From assembly GCF_004799685.1 (NCBI RefSeq), contig NZ_CP031311.1, positions 2,597,355 through 2,661,354 of the forward strand: a stretch of 64,000 bases of DNA, given 5' to 3'. Positions within the stretch are counted from its first letter, which is position 1, and each line of letters starts with the position of its first letter. Made by a program: the position numbers and the translations under genes. Shown piece by piece: positions 51,041-59,653 of this stretch. This DNA comes from Halobellus limi (GTDB lineage Archaea > Halobacteriota > Halobacteria > Halobacteriales > Haloferacaceae). A model generated the notes under the pieces. The model saw only the letters and a program-made list of their open reading frames with translations. It was not told the DNA's origin and did no database searches.

Positions 51041-52120
51041 TCAGAAGTCATCCAATGCCCGTTGGTATATTTTATATCGGTCTGCTACGTGAGCAGCACC
51101 TTCTGAAACACCTTCTTCACAGGACTCCTGATAGTACCTAAGCTCTCGCCCAAACTTATCAATACCAAACGCGCAAATGAGTGCGACTTCTGCAGTAGAG
51201 ATTGCAGAGTAGGCTAACAGTCGGACTGCCCTGTCGATGAACTTGATGTAGCCCGGCCCGTACAGCCGGCTGAATATTCCGCCATGTTCGTAGTTGGCCC
51301 ATTCTCGGAGTAGCTTGAATACGTGGTAGAAAGTAGAGGTGTCACGCCCATTATCCCATGTGCTGATATTTTTTGCTTTGCTATATACCGCATTCATCTG
51401 ACGCTCATAGTGATTTGAATATTTTTCCTCACGCTGATTACGGATTTCAGGAATCCATTCTTCGTCTTCAACGCCAATAAAGTACGGAAATGGTTTCCTG
51501 AAGTCGAAGAATTGCCCAGAAGAGGGAGCAAAATTAAACGGATACCCATAAAGACCACGGGTTCGTGAGGACATAAACTGATTAGAGTGTTTTCTTAACG
51601 TAGCTTGATGCGAATTGGATAACTCAGAATCATCTTTAGTACGGATGATTGCTGAGGCAGACTTGTATAGTGCGTAATAGCACATCGTGATTCGCCATTC
51701 AGCAGTTTTCATCCTCTCTTCGGGTCCAGCATCAACCGGGTCACTCAAACAATATTCATCCCTCCAAGCATTAGTCAAATTCCGGAAAGCTTTCTCGGCA
51801 TAGATTCTATCTGAACCAGAGCGATTGCGAAAAAACCCCAGAAGTTGACCTCGATTTTCCACAGCGAATTCAAGAGTTGCATAAATAATGTGCTCCTTCA
51901 GCCGTTCAACGTCACTATCGTTACTTGCCTCAGCTAAATTCAAACCCCAGACGCTCTGCTCATCTGAATTGATTTCAGAGGTCGGTGCAACAGAGTTGTC
52001 CAGGCCCATATTCTGGTCTCGACCATACTCATAGGCCCAATAATATCCGTTTGCTATTGTTTTAAAAAATTGACCTACGGGTATCGCCTGCTCCGTAAAT
52101 CTCCGAGCAGTATGCGACAT
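51041..52120 (-). CDS. Protein of unknown function (359 aa)
   Basis: Largely helical, soluble protein. Notable stretches: EHIIYATLEFAVENRGQLLG, WRITMCYYALYKSASAIIR (reminiscent of HEPN-type helices) and LREWANYEHGGIFSRLYGPG. No catalytic signature is identified. AT-rich codon use, typical of the island. Could belong to a defence or toxin-type family, but this rests on context only. Confidence 0.6.
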   Translation of the reverse strand: MSHTARRFTEQAIPVGQFFKTIANGYYWAYEYGRDQNMGLDNSVAPTSEINSDEQSVWGLNLAEASNDSDVERLKEHIIYATLEFAVENRGQLLGFFRNRSGSDRIYAEKAFRNLTNAWRDEYCLSDPVDAGPEERMKTAEWRITMCYYALYKSASAIIRTKDDSELSNSHQATLRKHSNQFMSSRTRGLYGYPFNFAPSSGQFFDFRKPFPYFIGVEDEEWIPEIRNQREEKYSNHYERQMNAVYSKAKNISTWDNGRDTSTFYHVFKLLREWANYEHGGIFSRLYGPGYIKFIDRAVRLLAYSAISTAEVALICAFGIDKFGRELRYYQESCEEGVSEGAAHVADRYKIYQRALDDF

Positions 52121-52188
52121 TTCTCTATACTGTATCCGTACATAACTAATTACTTCCCTTTGTATCTGGAGCTATACTGAATACCAAT

Positions 52189-52911
52189 CTAGGCCGAAAT
52201 ACTCAGTTCTCGTGCCTCCTCGGGATTCGTCTTTATTCGTTTAATACGCTCTGCAGATTCGAGATTTTTTGTTAATGTGAGTAGTTCTCGTCCCCGCAAT
52301 TCAAGCCACGTCGTGCCAAAATTACTCCGCTCCGCCTCAGTTGCAGGAATCCAATAACAGTCTCCGATGAATTCCTTGCTTCCCTTGGACGCGAACGCGA
52401 ATGCTGTCGTCTCTTTCGGTATCGAGGTCAACGCGTCCTGAGCAGCAATCAGATACTTGCTCCCTAATACGACGAAGACCAAGTGGTAGCCCTTGGCAAG
52501 GATTTGCCGGAGGTCCTGAGGGATATTCTTCTCCCGGCCAACAGCCGCTACTAACTCGTTGTTGGTCATCGCATCTACGTCGAGGTTCATCCGTTCTGCC
52601 CGTTGACGAACCTGCTCAATCTCGTTGAATGTACATTCATAGGGCGGAATCTCTGTTCCAGCAGAGAGGACACCAAACCCGGCAGAGATGATACGCCAAT
52701 CCACATTGGCGAACTTCGAAAGCTGTTGTACAGCTGATTCGATATGTTCGTGTTCGCGTCCCGTGTACATCTCAGCCGCCGAAGCGACAGCACCGGGATA
52801 CTCTTTCAGTAACTCTGTCCGCTCCCGCGAATCTATCTCTTCGGGGCCGATAACGGCATCAAATCGCTTCGTTCCGGAGCAAGGCGAAATAACGAGAACA
52901 TCAGTTCCCAT
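52189..52911 (-). CDS. YaaA/DUF6884-like protein
   Basis: 240 residues starting MGTDVLVISPCSGTKRFDAV. The N-terminal SPCSGTK, AEMYTGREHEHIE and WRIISAGFGVLSAGT pattern resembles the C-x-x-x-K...LY...ISAxxGL pattern of DUF6884/YaaA-type and queuosine/archaeosine-transferase-related proteins found in DNA-modification loci. Assignment tentative. It is divergent from the GIY-YIG-like gene with 83 bp between. Confidence 0.5.
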   Translation of the reverse strand: MGTDVLVISPCSGTKRFDAVIGPEEIDSRERTELLKEYPGAVASAAEMYTGREHEHIESAVQQLSKFANVDWRIISAGFGVLSAGTEIPPYECTFNEIEQVRQRAERMNLDVDAMTNNELVAAVGREKNIPQDLRQILAKGYHLVFVVLGSKYLIAAQDALTSIPKETTAFAFASKGSKEFIGDCYWIPATEAERSNFGTTWLELRGRELLTLTKNLESAERIKRIKTNPEEARELSISA

Positions 52912-52994
52912 TGGTGTATTCTTGTTTCGAATGACTACTCAGAGAACGAAACTCTTTGTGGACGTACCGGAGTAGCATATGTTAAGAGACAACG

Positions 52995-53705
52995 ATGGCA
53001 CGACGTGAGGATATTGACCGGCTCTATGCACTCCTTGACGAATTAGAGCAGACAGTCGGCGGAAAACAGAAGCTCAAGGACTGCACCGGCTATATGGATT
53101 GGCCCGACCGAGGCGTCTACTTCTTCTTTGCATCTGACGAACGCGCCGACGCCGGCGACCAACTTCGAATTACTCGTATCGGGACTCACGCTGTCTCCGA
53201 GGGAAGCAGAACTTCACTCTGGGACCGACTCAGAACGCATCGCGGAGCAAATCGGGGAACCTACGAAGGTGGCGGGAACCATCGAGGCTCCGTCTTCCGG
53301 AAACGAGTCGGTGAGGCCTTCCTGGCGCGTGATTCCCTGGATGATGAGTATCCCCACTGGGGGGAAGGGTCGAGCGCGAAACGGGACCGACGACGCAGGG
53401 AATTGGAGTTGGAGCGCCGAGTGAGCGACTACATCCGGGACCTGCCGTTCCTCTGGCTGAACGTCGACGACGAACCGAGCGCCGAGAGCCGGCGAGCGTA
53501 TATCGAGCAGAACACGATCGCGCTCCTGAGTAACTACCAGCGAGAGGCCGTCGATGCTCGTTCAGATGGTTGGCTCGGTAACCACAGTCGAAGCGAGAAG
53601 ATCCGCAAATCGGGACTGTGGAACGTCAACCACGTCGACGAAGAGTACGACGCTGCGTTCCTCGACGACTTCGCAGATGCAGTCGAGGAGACGACTCCTC
53701 CGTGA
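52995..53705 (+). CDS. GIY-YIG-like nuclease-family protein
   Basis: 236 residues. WPDRGVYFFFASDERADAGD, then RITRIGTHAVSEGSRTSLWD and RLRTHRGANRGTYEGGGNHR with GSVFRKRVGEA give a GIY-YIG-type pattern (GVYFFF / RVGTHA, Arg, conserved HRGS). A helical C-terminal part carries the motif IEQNTIALLSNYQ. Possibly a DNA nuclease or binding protein. Higher GC than the dnd genes, so perhaps acquired separately. Confidence 0.6.
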   Translation: MARREDIDRLYALLDELEQTVGGKQKLKDCTGYMDWPDRGVYFFFASDERADAGDQLRITRIGTHAVSEGSRTSLWDRLRTHRGANRGTYEGGGNHRGSVFRKRVGEAFLARDSLDDEYPHWGEGSSAKRDRRRRELELERRVSDYIRDLPFLWLNVDDEPSAESRRAYIEQNTIALLSNYQREAVDARSDGWLGNHSRSEKIRKSGLWNVNHVDEEYDAAFLDDFADAVEETTPP

Positions 53706-53995
53706 CTCACGCAACTCGGTAATTGGTCGACCTCGGCACTCATAGGCAATTCCTCGCTCTAGAAACCAAGTGTTCGCCGTCCAGGCAGCTAACCTGAACA
53801 CTACCTAGCCGATACCTTGATACGCCAGCGCGCGGTCGGATAACGCAGAACCCCAGACGGAGGCGAGGGCCAGTCGACAACCGATTGGGTTCGGGAAAAT
53901 CGAACCGCGTCGCTACGCGGACAAAAATTGGGAAAATTGGGCTACATCGCTTCTACGCGATGAAATCGGTGCCTTAGGAACCGTGCGTGATTCGT
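53706..53995. other. Right end of the island with three hairpins
   Basis: No gene. Three perfect 6-bp-stem hairpins lie within 75 bp: GGTTCG/CGAACC (53888-53906), CCGCGT/ACGCGG (53905-53920) and CATCGC/GCGATG (53945-53962). AAATTGGG and AAATTGGG-like repeats lie between them. Could be recombinase arm sites or terminators. Confidence 0.55.
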
Positions 53996-54010
53996 ATGGG
54001 CTCGGGCGGA
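53996..54010. repeat. attR, right attachment repeat inside tRNA-Val
   Basis: ATGGGCTCGGGCGGA, the 3' acceptor and T-stem end of tRNA-Val; identical to 30306-30320. Confidence 0.8.
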
Positions 54011-54069
54011 TTCGAACCACCGATCTCTTCCTTGTAAGGGAAGCGTCATAACCACTAGACCACGAGCCC
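53997..54069 (-). tRNA. tRNA-Val (UAC)
   Basis: 73-nt gene: acceptor GGGCTCG/CGAGCCC, discriminator A, D-arm TGGTCTAGTGGTTATGAC, anticodon loop CTTACAA on CTTCC/GGAAG, T-arm GGTGGTTCGAATCCGCC. Its 3' end faces the island, so it is the integration target and has been kept intact. Confidence 0.95.
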
Positions 54070-54156
54070 GCACGTCGTAGAAATCCGCACGCGGGTAAAA
54101 CGGTTTCCAATCCCGAACGGCGGAATCCTTACCTCCGCGCGTCCGAACTGCGGGGT

Positions 54157-54684
54157 ATGGTCGATCGGTCGCGACTCGGGGCCGCCGTCCTCGCCGTCGC
54201 CCTCCTCCTGGCGGTCGGCATCGTCGCGGTCGCGATAAATCCGGGGCTCCTCCCGACCGGCGAGTACGAGCGAACGACGGTGGACGTCGTCGATGCCGAG
54301 GACGGCGAACCGTTGGCGACGGTGACCGTCCGCGTCGCCGACACGCGGTCGAAGCGCTACACCGGGCTCAGCGACACCGACTCCCTCGGCCCGGACGAGG
54401 GAATGCTGTTCGTCCACGACGAGGAGGACGAGTACGCCTACGTGATGCGCGAGATGGCGTTCCCGATCGACATCGTCTTCGTCGACGCCGAGGGGAGGAT
54501 CACGACGATTCACCGCGCGGAACTCCCGTCGGAGGGGACGTCCGGCGACGACCTCGAACGCTACCGCGGCCGCGGGAGGTACGTCCTCGAAGTGCCGTAC
54601 AACTACACCGACGACCACGGCATCGAGGTCGGCGATCGGGTCCGAATCGACGGCGAATGGGGGCCGCCGTCGAACGGGTCGTGA
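54157..54684 (+). CDS. DUF192-family exported protein
   Basis: 175 residues with one N-terminal membrane segment (LGAAVLAVALLLAVGIVAVA), probably an anchor or signal. The DUF192 domain follows: VADTRSKRYTGLSDTDSLGP, GMLFVHDEEDEYAYVMREMA, FPIDIVFVDAEGRI, and GRYVLEVPYNYTDDHGIEVG. Outside-facing beta-rich domain of unknown role. Confidence 0.88.
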   Translation: MVDRSRLGAAVLAVALLLAVGIVAVAINPGLLPTGEYERTTVDVVDAEDGEPLATVTVRVADTRSKRYTGLSDTDSLGPDEGMLFVHDEEDEYAYVMREMAFPIDIVFVDAEGRITTIHRAELPSEGTSGDDLERYRGRGRYVLEVPYNYTDDHGIEVGDRVRIDGEWGPPSNGS

Positions 54685-54735
54685 GACCGTCCCGAAACCG
54701 AAAGCCCGAGGGTCCACGCGCGCGTCTCGCGACGT

Positions 54736-55014
54736 ATGAGCGACCAGACCGCCGCGGTCGACGCCCTCGATGTCCTCGACGGCTGGCACGCCGAGGAGTA
54801 CGCCGCCCGGGCGCACTACCGCGGCGCGGGCGATCGCTACAGCATCGAGTTCTACGGGCCCTCCGAGTGCGTCCTCTACTGGAAGGTGAAGGGCGACGGC
54901 GAGACCGCCGTCCCCGTCGGCCGCGACACCGTCCCGGACCCGCTCCGGAGGCGCATCCGCGAGGACCTCGACGACGCCGGCATCGATCCCGCGATAGAGG
55001 AGCGATCGGTGTAG
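54736..55014 (+). CDS. Conserved small haloarchaeal protein (92 aa)
   Basis: 92 residues: MSDQTAAVDALDVLDGWHAE then YRGAGDRYSIEFYGPSECVLYW, a compact alpha/beta protein with no named domain I recognise. High-GC codon use and tight packing between neighbours argue for a real gene. Confidence 0.65.
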   Translation: MSDQTAAVDALDVLDGWHAEEYAARAHYRGAGDRYSIEFYGPSECVLYWKVKGDGETAVPVGRDTVPDPLRRRIREDLDDAGIDPAIEERSV

Positions 55015-55115
55015 CCGTGGGCAGGTGATCGTGTCGCTCGAACAGACGGATCGGCCCGCTCGCACGGCCTGCTTCGATGGAACCCTTTAGTACCGACGAG
55101 GCCTGAGACACGGTG

Positions 55116-57059
55116 ATGGACAGTCCCCTCCGGGAGGACGACCCCTTCGAGCGCCAGCGCGAGCGCGCGGAGAACCCGATGCGGCGGCTCTTCGACGAGT
55201 ACGGCCGGGAGAACGCGTTCGCCTTCGTCGTCGGGCTGACGTCCAGCGTCGTCGCTCGCCTGCTCGACCTCCTCCCGCCGGTCCTCCTGACGGTCGCAGT
55301 CGACTCGATCTTCTTCGACGAGCGGCCGTTCTCGCTGTGGATCGTCCCCGACGCGTGGCTGCCGGCGACGGGGGCCGAACAGCTCTTCCTCTCGGTGGGA
55401 CTGATCGTGCTCGCCTTCTTCGGCGGGGCGGCGTTCCACTGGACGCGGAACTGGGGGTGGAACTCCTTCGCCCAGCACATCCAGCACGCGGTCCGGACCG
55501 ACACCTACGACAAGATGCAGCGGCTGAATATGGACTTCTTCGCCGACAAGCAGACCGGCGAGATGATGTCGATCCTCTCGAACGACGTGAACAGATTAGA
55601 GCGCTTTCTCAACGACGGGATGAACTCGGCGTTCCGCCTCGGCGTGATGGTGCTCGGCATCGCCGCGATCCTCCTCTACTGGAACTGGCAACTGGCGGTC
55701 GTCACGCTGACGGTCGTCCCGCTGATCGGCTACTTCACCTACCGGTTCGTCAGAACGATCCAGCCGAAGTACGCCGACGTGCGCTCCTCCGTGGGACAGC
55801 TGAACTCCCGGCTGGAGAACAACCTCGGCGGCATCCAGGTGATCAAGTCCTCGAACACCGAGGACTTCGAGTCCGACCGCGTCGACGACGTCTCCCAGGA
55901 GTACTTCGACGCCAACTGGGACGCGATCGGCACGCGGATCAAGTTCTTCCCGGGCCTGCGACTCCTCTCGGGGATCGGGTTCATCCTCACCTTCTTCCTC
56001 GGCGGAATCTGGGTCCTGACCTACCAGCAGACCGGCAGCGCGCCGCTGTTTTTCACCGGGCGGCTGACCCCCGGGGAGTTCGTCGGCTTCATCCTCCTCA
56101 CCCAGCGGTTCATCTGGCCGATGGCGCAGTTCGGACAGATCATCAATATGTACCAGCGCGCGTACGCCTCCGCCGCCCGCATCTTCGGGCTGATGGACGA
56201 ACCCGCCCAGATCGCCGAGGACCCCGACGCCGAGGACCTCGTCGTCGAGGAGGGACGCGTCGTCTACGACGACGTGCACTTCGGCTACGACGAGGACGAG
56301 ACGATAATCGAGGACGTCTCGTTCACCGTCGAGGGCGGCGAGACGCTCGCGCTCGTCGGTCCCACGGGCGCGGGGAAGTCGACGGTGCTCAAACTCCTCC
56401 TCCGGATGTACGACGTGGACGAGGGCTCGATCTCGATCGACGGCACCGACATCCGCGACGTGACGGTGCCGAGCCTCCGGCGGTCGATCGGGTACGTCAG
56501 CCAGGACACGTTTATGTTCTACGGCACGGTCGAGGAGAACATCCGCTACGGGACGTTCGGCGCGACTCACGAGGAGGTCGTCGAGGCCGCGAAGGCCGCC
56601 GAGGCCCACGAGTTCATCACGAACCTCCCCGACGGCTACGACACCGAGATCGGCGAGCGCGGCGTGAAGCTCTCGGGCGGCCAGCGCCAGCGGCTCTCGA
56701 TCGCCCGCGCGGTCCTCCGCGACCCCGACATCCTCGTGCTCGACGAGGCGACCTCCGACGTCGACACCGAGACGGAGATGCTCATCCAGCGGTCGCTGGA
56801 CCGCCTGACCGAGGACCGCACGACGTTCAGTATCGCACATCGCCTCTCGACGATCAAGGACGCCGACGGGATCGTCGTCCTGGAGGACGGCCGAATCGTC
56901 GAGCGGGGTACTCACGACGAACTGATCGCGAACGACGGCCTCTACGCACACCTGTGGGGCGTGCAGGCGGGGGAGATCGACGAACTCCCCGACGAGTTCG
57001 TCGAACGCGCCAGTCGGCGGGCCTCGCGGACGGAGGTCGAGTCCGACGCCGACGACTGA
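55116..57059 (+). CDS. ABC exporter (fused permease and ATPase)
   Basis: 647 residues. Six-helix transmembrane domain (about 30-340) with MQRLNMDFFADKQTGEMMSI coupling region, then the ATPase: Walker A LVGPTGAGKST, Q-loop YVSQDTFMF, signature LSGGQRQRLSIARA, Walker B ILVLDEATSDVD and H-loop IAHRLSTI. MsbA/lipid or drug exporter type; substrate unknown. ATG at 55116 lies 27 nt after a TTTAGTA element. Confidence 0.92.
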   Translation: MDSPLREDDPFERQRERAENPMRRLFDEYGRENAFAFVVGLTSSVVARLLDLLPPVLLTVAVDSIFFDERPFSLWIVPDAWLPATGAEQLFLSVGLIVLAFFGGAAFHWTRNWGWNSFAQHIQHAVRTDTYDKMQRLNMDFFADKQTGEMMSILSNDVNRLERFLNDGMNSAFRLGVMVLGIAAILLYWNWQLAVVTLTVVPLIGYFTYRFVRTIQPKYADVRSSVGQLNSRLENNLGGIQVIKSSNTEDFESDRVDDVSQEYFDANWDAIGTRIKFFPGLRLLSGIGFILTFFLGGIWVLTYQQTGSAPLFFTGRLTPGEFVGFILLTQRFIWPMAQFGQIINMYQRAYASAARIFGLMDEPAQIAEDPDAEDLVVEEGRVVYDDVHFGYDEDETIIEDVSFTVEGGETLALVGPTGAGKSTVLKLLLRMYDVDEGSISIDGTDIRDVTVPSLRRSIGYVSQDTFMFYGTVEENIRYGTFGATHEEVVEAAKAAEAHEFITNLPDGYDTEIGERGVKLSGGQRQRLSIARAVLRDPDILVLDEATSDVDTETEMLIQRSLDRLTEDRTTFSIAHRLSTIKDADGIVVLEDGRIVERGTHDELIANDGLYAHLWGVQAGEIDELPDEFVERASRRASRTEVESDADD

Positions 57060-57179
57060 ACGTCGAAATCAATGATCGAGTACCGACGCCGACCACTGAA
57101 CGCCGACGTCGATGATTGAGTACCGACATCGACCACTAAACGCCGACGCCGACAGTTGAGTACCGACGCCGACGACCGA
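57041..57179. repeat. 40-bp tandem repeats copying the ABC gene end
   Basis: About 3.5 units (57041-57079, 57080-57119, 57120-57159, 57160-57179). The first contains the gene's last codons (SDADD) and TGA stop. Later units repeat GTACCGACGCCGACCACTGA with small changes, so the stop-codon motif recurs downstream. Confidence 0.85.
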
Positions 57180-57220
57180 GTCGTCTTCCGTGTTCGCTCC
57201 CAGCCGGTGCGGCACCTCCG

Positions 57221-58027
57221 CTAGTCGAGTTCCGCCCGGAGCGCCTCGTTCATCGCGTCGACGGGGCCGTCCCGTCCGGTCCACAGCTCGAACGCCTGGA
57301 CGCCCTGGAACAGCAGCATCCAGGCCCCGTCGATAGTGGTCGCACCCGCCGCCGCGGCCTCTCGCAGGAGCCGGGTCTCGATCGGCGTGTAGACGGCGTC
57401 GAGGACCGCGAGGTCGCCGTGGAGATGGTCGGCCGGGACCGGCGTCTCGTCGACGTCGGGTTCCATCCCGACGCTCGTCGCGTTGACCAGGAGGTCGGCG
57501 TCGGCGACCCGATCGAGCGTGTCGAGGCCGCCGGCGGTCGCGCCGGGGACGTCGGCGGCGAGCGACTCCGCCCGTTCGACCGTGCGGTTCGCGACGTGGA
57601 CCGACGCGCCGGCGTCGGCGAGGGCGAACGCGGCCGCCCGTCCCGCGCCGCCGGCACCGACGAGGACGGCGTCGCGGCCGTCGATGGAGACGTCGTGGTG
57701 GGCGAACGACCGCTCGACGCCGGCGACGTCGGTGTTGTGCCCCGTCGGTGTCTCGCCGGAGAAGTCGATCGTGTTCACCGCGCCGACGCGCCGGGCGACG
57801 TCGTCGAGGTCGACCGCGTCGAGGACGTCCCGCTTGAACGGGATCGTGACGTTCAGTCCCGCGATGCCGAGCGTGTCCGCGGCGGCCACCGCGTCGGCGG
57901 CGGCGTCGCGGTCGGGCTCGAAGGTGACGTAGCGCGCGTCGACGTCGAGCGCCTCGTAGGCGGCCTCGTGCATCGGCGGCGACAGCGAGTGTTCGACCGG
58001 GTTGCCGAGGAGTCCGTAGACCTGCAT
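57221..58027 (-). CDS. aroE: Shikimate dehydrogenase
   Basis: 268 residues: [20 protein letters not shown] (shikimate site), [15 protein letters not shown] with the catalytic Lys, [15 protein letters not shown] with the catalytic Asp, NADP-binding [27 protein letters not shown], and [12 protein letters not shown]. Reduces 3-dehydroshikimate for aromatic amino acid synthesis. Confidence 0.95.
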   Translation of the reverse strand: MQVYGLLGNPVEHSLSPPMHEAAYEALDVDARYVTFEPDRDAAADAVAAADTLGIAGLNVTIPFKRDVLDAVDLDDVARRVGAVNTIDFSGETPTGHNTDVAGVERSFAHHDVSIDGRDAVLVGAGGAGRAAAFALADAGASVHVANRTVERAESLAADVPGATAGGLDTLDRVADADLLVNATSVGMEPDVDETPVPADHLHGDLAVLDAVYTPIETRLLREAAAAGATTIDGAWMLLFQGVQAFELWTGRDGPVDAMNEALRAELD

Positions 58028-58174
58028 ACGAACGCGTCGCCCCGCGAGCGAATTAAATGGTGGTTCGGCGGCCAGTCTCGCCCGCCGGTCGGGGAAGCGG
58101 TCCGGGACCGCTCTCTCGCCGCCCGCTCGCACCGAACCGCAAGAGATAGGCCGGTCAGTGAGCCACATCGGACA

Positions 58175-59497
58175 ATGACTTCTCGCTTGCGCCACCCGCT
58201 CACCGCCGCGGGCGGAGCGCTCCTCCTGACGCTCCCGTGGGTCGTCTCGTGGGCGACGGGGGCGTCCGACGGGTTCGCGCCGCTGACTATCGTGAGCGTC
58301 GCCGGGCTCGCCGTCCTCGGCGCGTCGTTCCTCCTGGCGTGGGGCGCGGAGACGGCCGAGAAGGACGTCCCGCGGGCGTTCGCCATCGCCGTCCTCGCCG
58401 TGCTCGCGGTCGCGCCGGAGTACGCCGTCGACGCGCTCTACGCGTGGCAGGCGGCGACCGATCCGTCGAAGGCGAACCTCGCGGTCGCGAACATGACCGG
58501 CGCGAACCGCATCCTCATCGGCCTGGGCTGGTCGGGGATCGCGCTGTTCTCGATCTACAAGGCCACGTCCGGGTCGCGGGCGGACACGAGCGTCGTGAAC
58601 CGCGAGGGGCGGTTCCGCGACGCGGTGAGACTCGACCCGAGCATCTCGACGGAGATCCTCTTTCTCTTCCTCGCGACGGTCTTCGCCTTCTTCGTCCCGC
58701 TCAACGGCGGCATCGACATCATCGACACGGTCGTTCTCGTGGGGTTGTACGTCACCTACATCGCGATCATCATCCGCGGCGACGTCGAGGACCACGACGA
58801 GCAGATCGGCGTCCCCGCGTACTTCCAGGCGAAGCCGCGGGGCGTCCGGGTCCCGATTGTCCTCGCGCTGTTCGTCTACTCGGGCTTCCTGATCTTCACC
58901 GCGGTCGAGCCGTTCGCCCACGGCCTGGAGTCGCTGGGACTGCGGTTCGGCATCCCCGAGTTCTTCATGATCCAGTGGATCGCGCCGCTGGCCTCCGAGA
59001 GCCCGGAGCTGATCGTGACCGCCTACCTGGTGAACAAGGCGCGCTCGACCGCCGCGTTCAACGCGCTCATCTCCTCGAAGCTGAACCAGTGGACGCTCCT
59101 GATCGGGACGCTCTCGGTGGTCTACAGCCTCTCGCTCGGCGCGTACGGCGTCCTCCCGTTCGACTTCAAGCAGGCCGCCGAGATCTGGCTCACCGCGGCG
59201 CAGAGCTTCTTCGCGCTCGCCATCCTCGTGAACTTCCGGATCAGCGTCCGCGAGGCGGTGACGCTTCTCGTCCTCTTCGTCTCGCAGGTCGCCATCGAGT
59301 TCGTCCTCATCCAGACGTTCCCGGCGGCGCTCGCCGAGCAGTACTCGATCTACCTCTTGCTCGCCTACTCCGCGGTCTACATCGCCCTCGGGGCGGGCCT
59401 CCTCGTCAGCCGTCGCGGCGACCTCCGCCTGCTCGCGAAGCACACCGTCGCCAACGTCCGCGGGACCCCGCTGCCGGAGCCCGAGCGGGCCGATTGA
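58175..59497 (+). CDS. Na+/Ca2+ exchanger-family transporter
   Basis: 440 residues, about 11 helices, with the two alpha-repeats of CaCA transporters: [15 protein letters not shown]...[11 protein letters not shown] and [20 protein letters not shown]...[16 protein letters not shown]. The second repeat keeps the acidic ESPE motif; the first has a Tyr in place of the usual Leu (APEY). Cation:Ca2+ or cation:H+ exchange across the membrane. Confidence 0.87.
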   Translation: MTSRLRHPLTAAGGALLLTLPWVVSWATGASDGFAPLTIVSVAGLAVLGASFLLAWGAETAEKDVPRAFAIAVLAVLAVAPEYAVDALYAWQAATDPSKANLAVANMTGANRILIGLGWSGIALFSIYKATSGSRADTSVVNREGRFRDAVRLDPSISTEILFLFLATVFAFFVPLNGGIDIIDTVVLVGLYVTYIAIIIRGDVEDHDEQIGVPAYFQAKPRGVRVPIVLALFVYSGFLIFTAVEPFAHGLESLGLRFGIPEFFMIQWIAPLASESPELIVTAYLVNKARSTAAFNALISSKLNQWTLLIGTLSVVYSLSLGAYGVLPFDFKQAAEIWLTAAQSFFALAILVNFRISVREAVTLLVLFVSQVAIEFVLIQTFPAALAEQYSIYLLLAYSAVYIALGAGLLVSRRGDLRLLAKHTVANVRGTPLPEPERAD

Positions 59498-59624
59498 TGC
59501 GGGGCCGTCCGCTCGGATTCGCCACTGCGGGGGTCGCTGCCGAGTCCGACGCGGCGCTCGGGTAGCGTCGCCGACGAACGGCGGTCGAGCGGCGCCGCCG
59601 ACGGACGTCCGTGCTCCGAGACTC

Positions 59625-59630
59625 TTTATA
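59625..59630 (+). promoter_or_regulatory. TATA box of dtdA
   Basis: TTTATA centred 26-27 nt before the GTG start at 59654; decides that start. Confidence 0.6.
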
Positions 59631-59653
59631 CCGAGAAGGGCCCACTCCCGGTC

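Larger units (their letters stand above)
30306..54010. mobile_element. Integrated genomic island at tRNA-Val (about 23.7 kb)
   Basis: The 15-bp direct repeat ATGGGCTCGGGCGGA occurs at 30306-30320 and 53996-54010; the right copy is the 3' end of tRNA-Val. A tyrosine recombinase gene begins 79 bp inside the left copy. DNA inside is clearly AT-richer than either flank. Cargo: an IclR/BCCT/ammonia-lyase-like module, a second recombinase, a DndCDEA-PbeABCD defence operon, a rhomboid protease and several unknown genes. Without the island, tRNA-Val would lie about 0.2 kb from tRNA-Phe. Confidence 0.85.
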
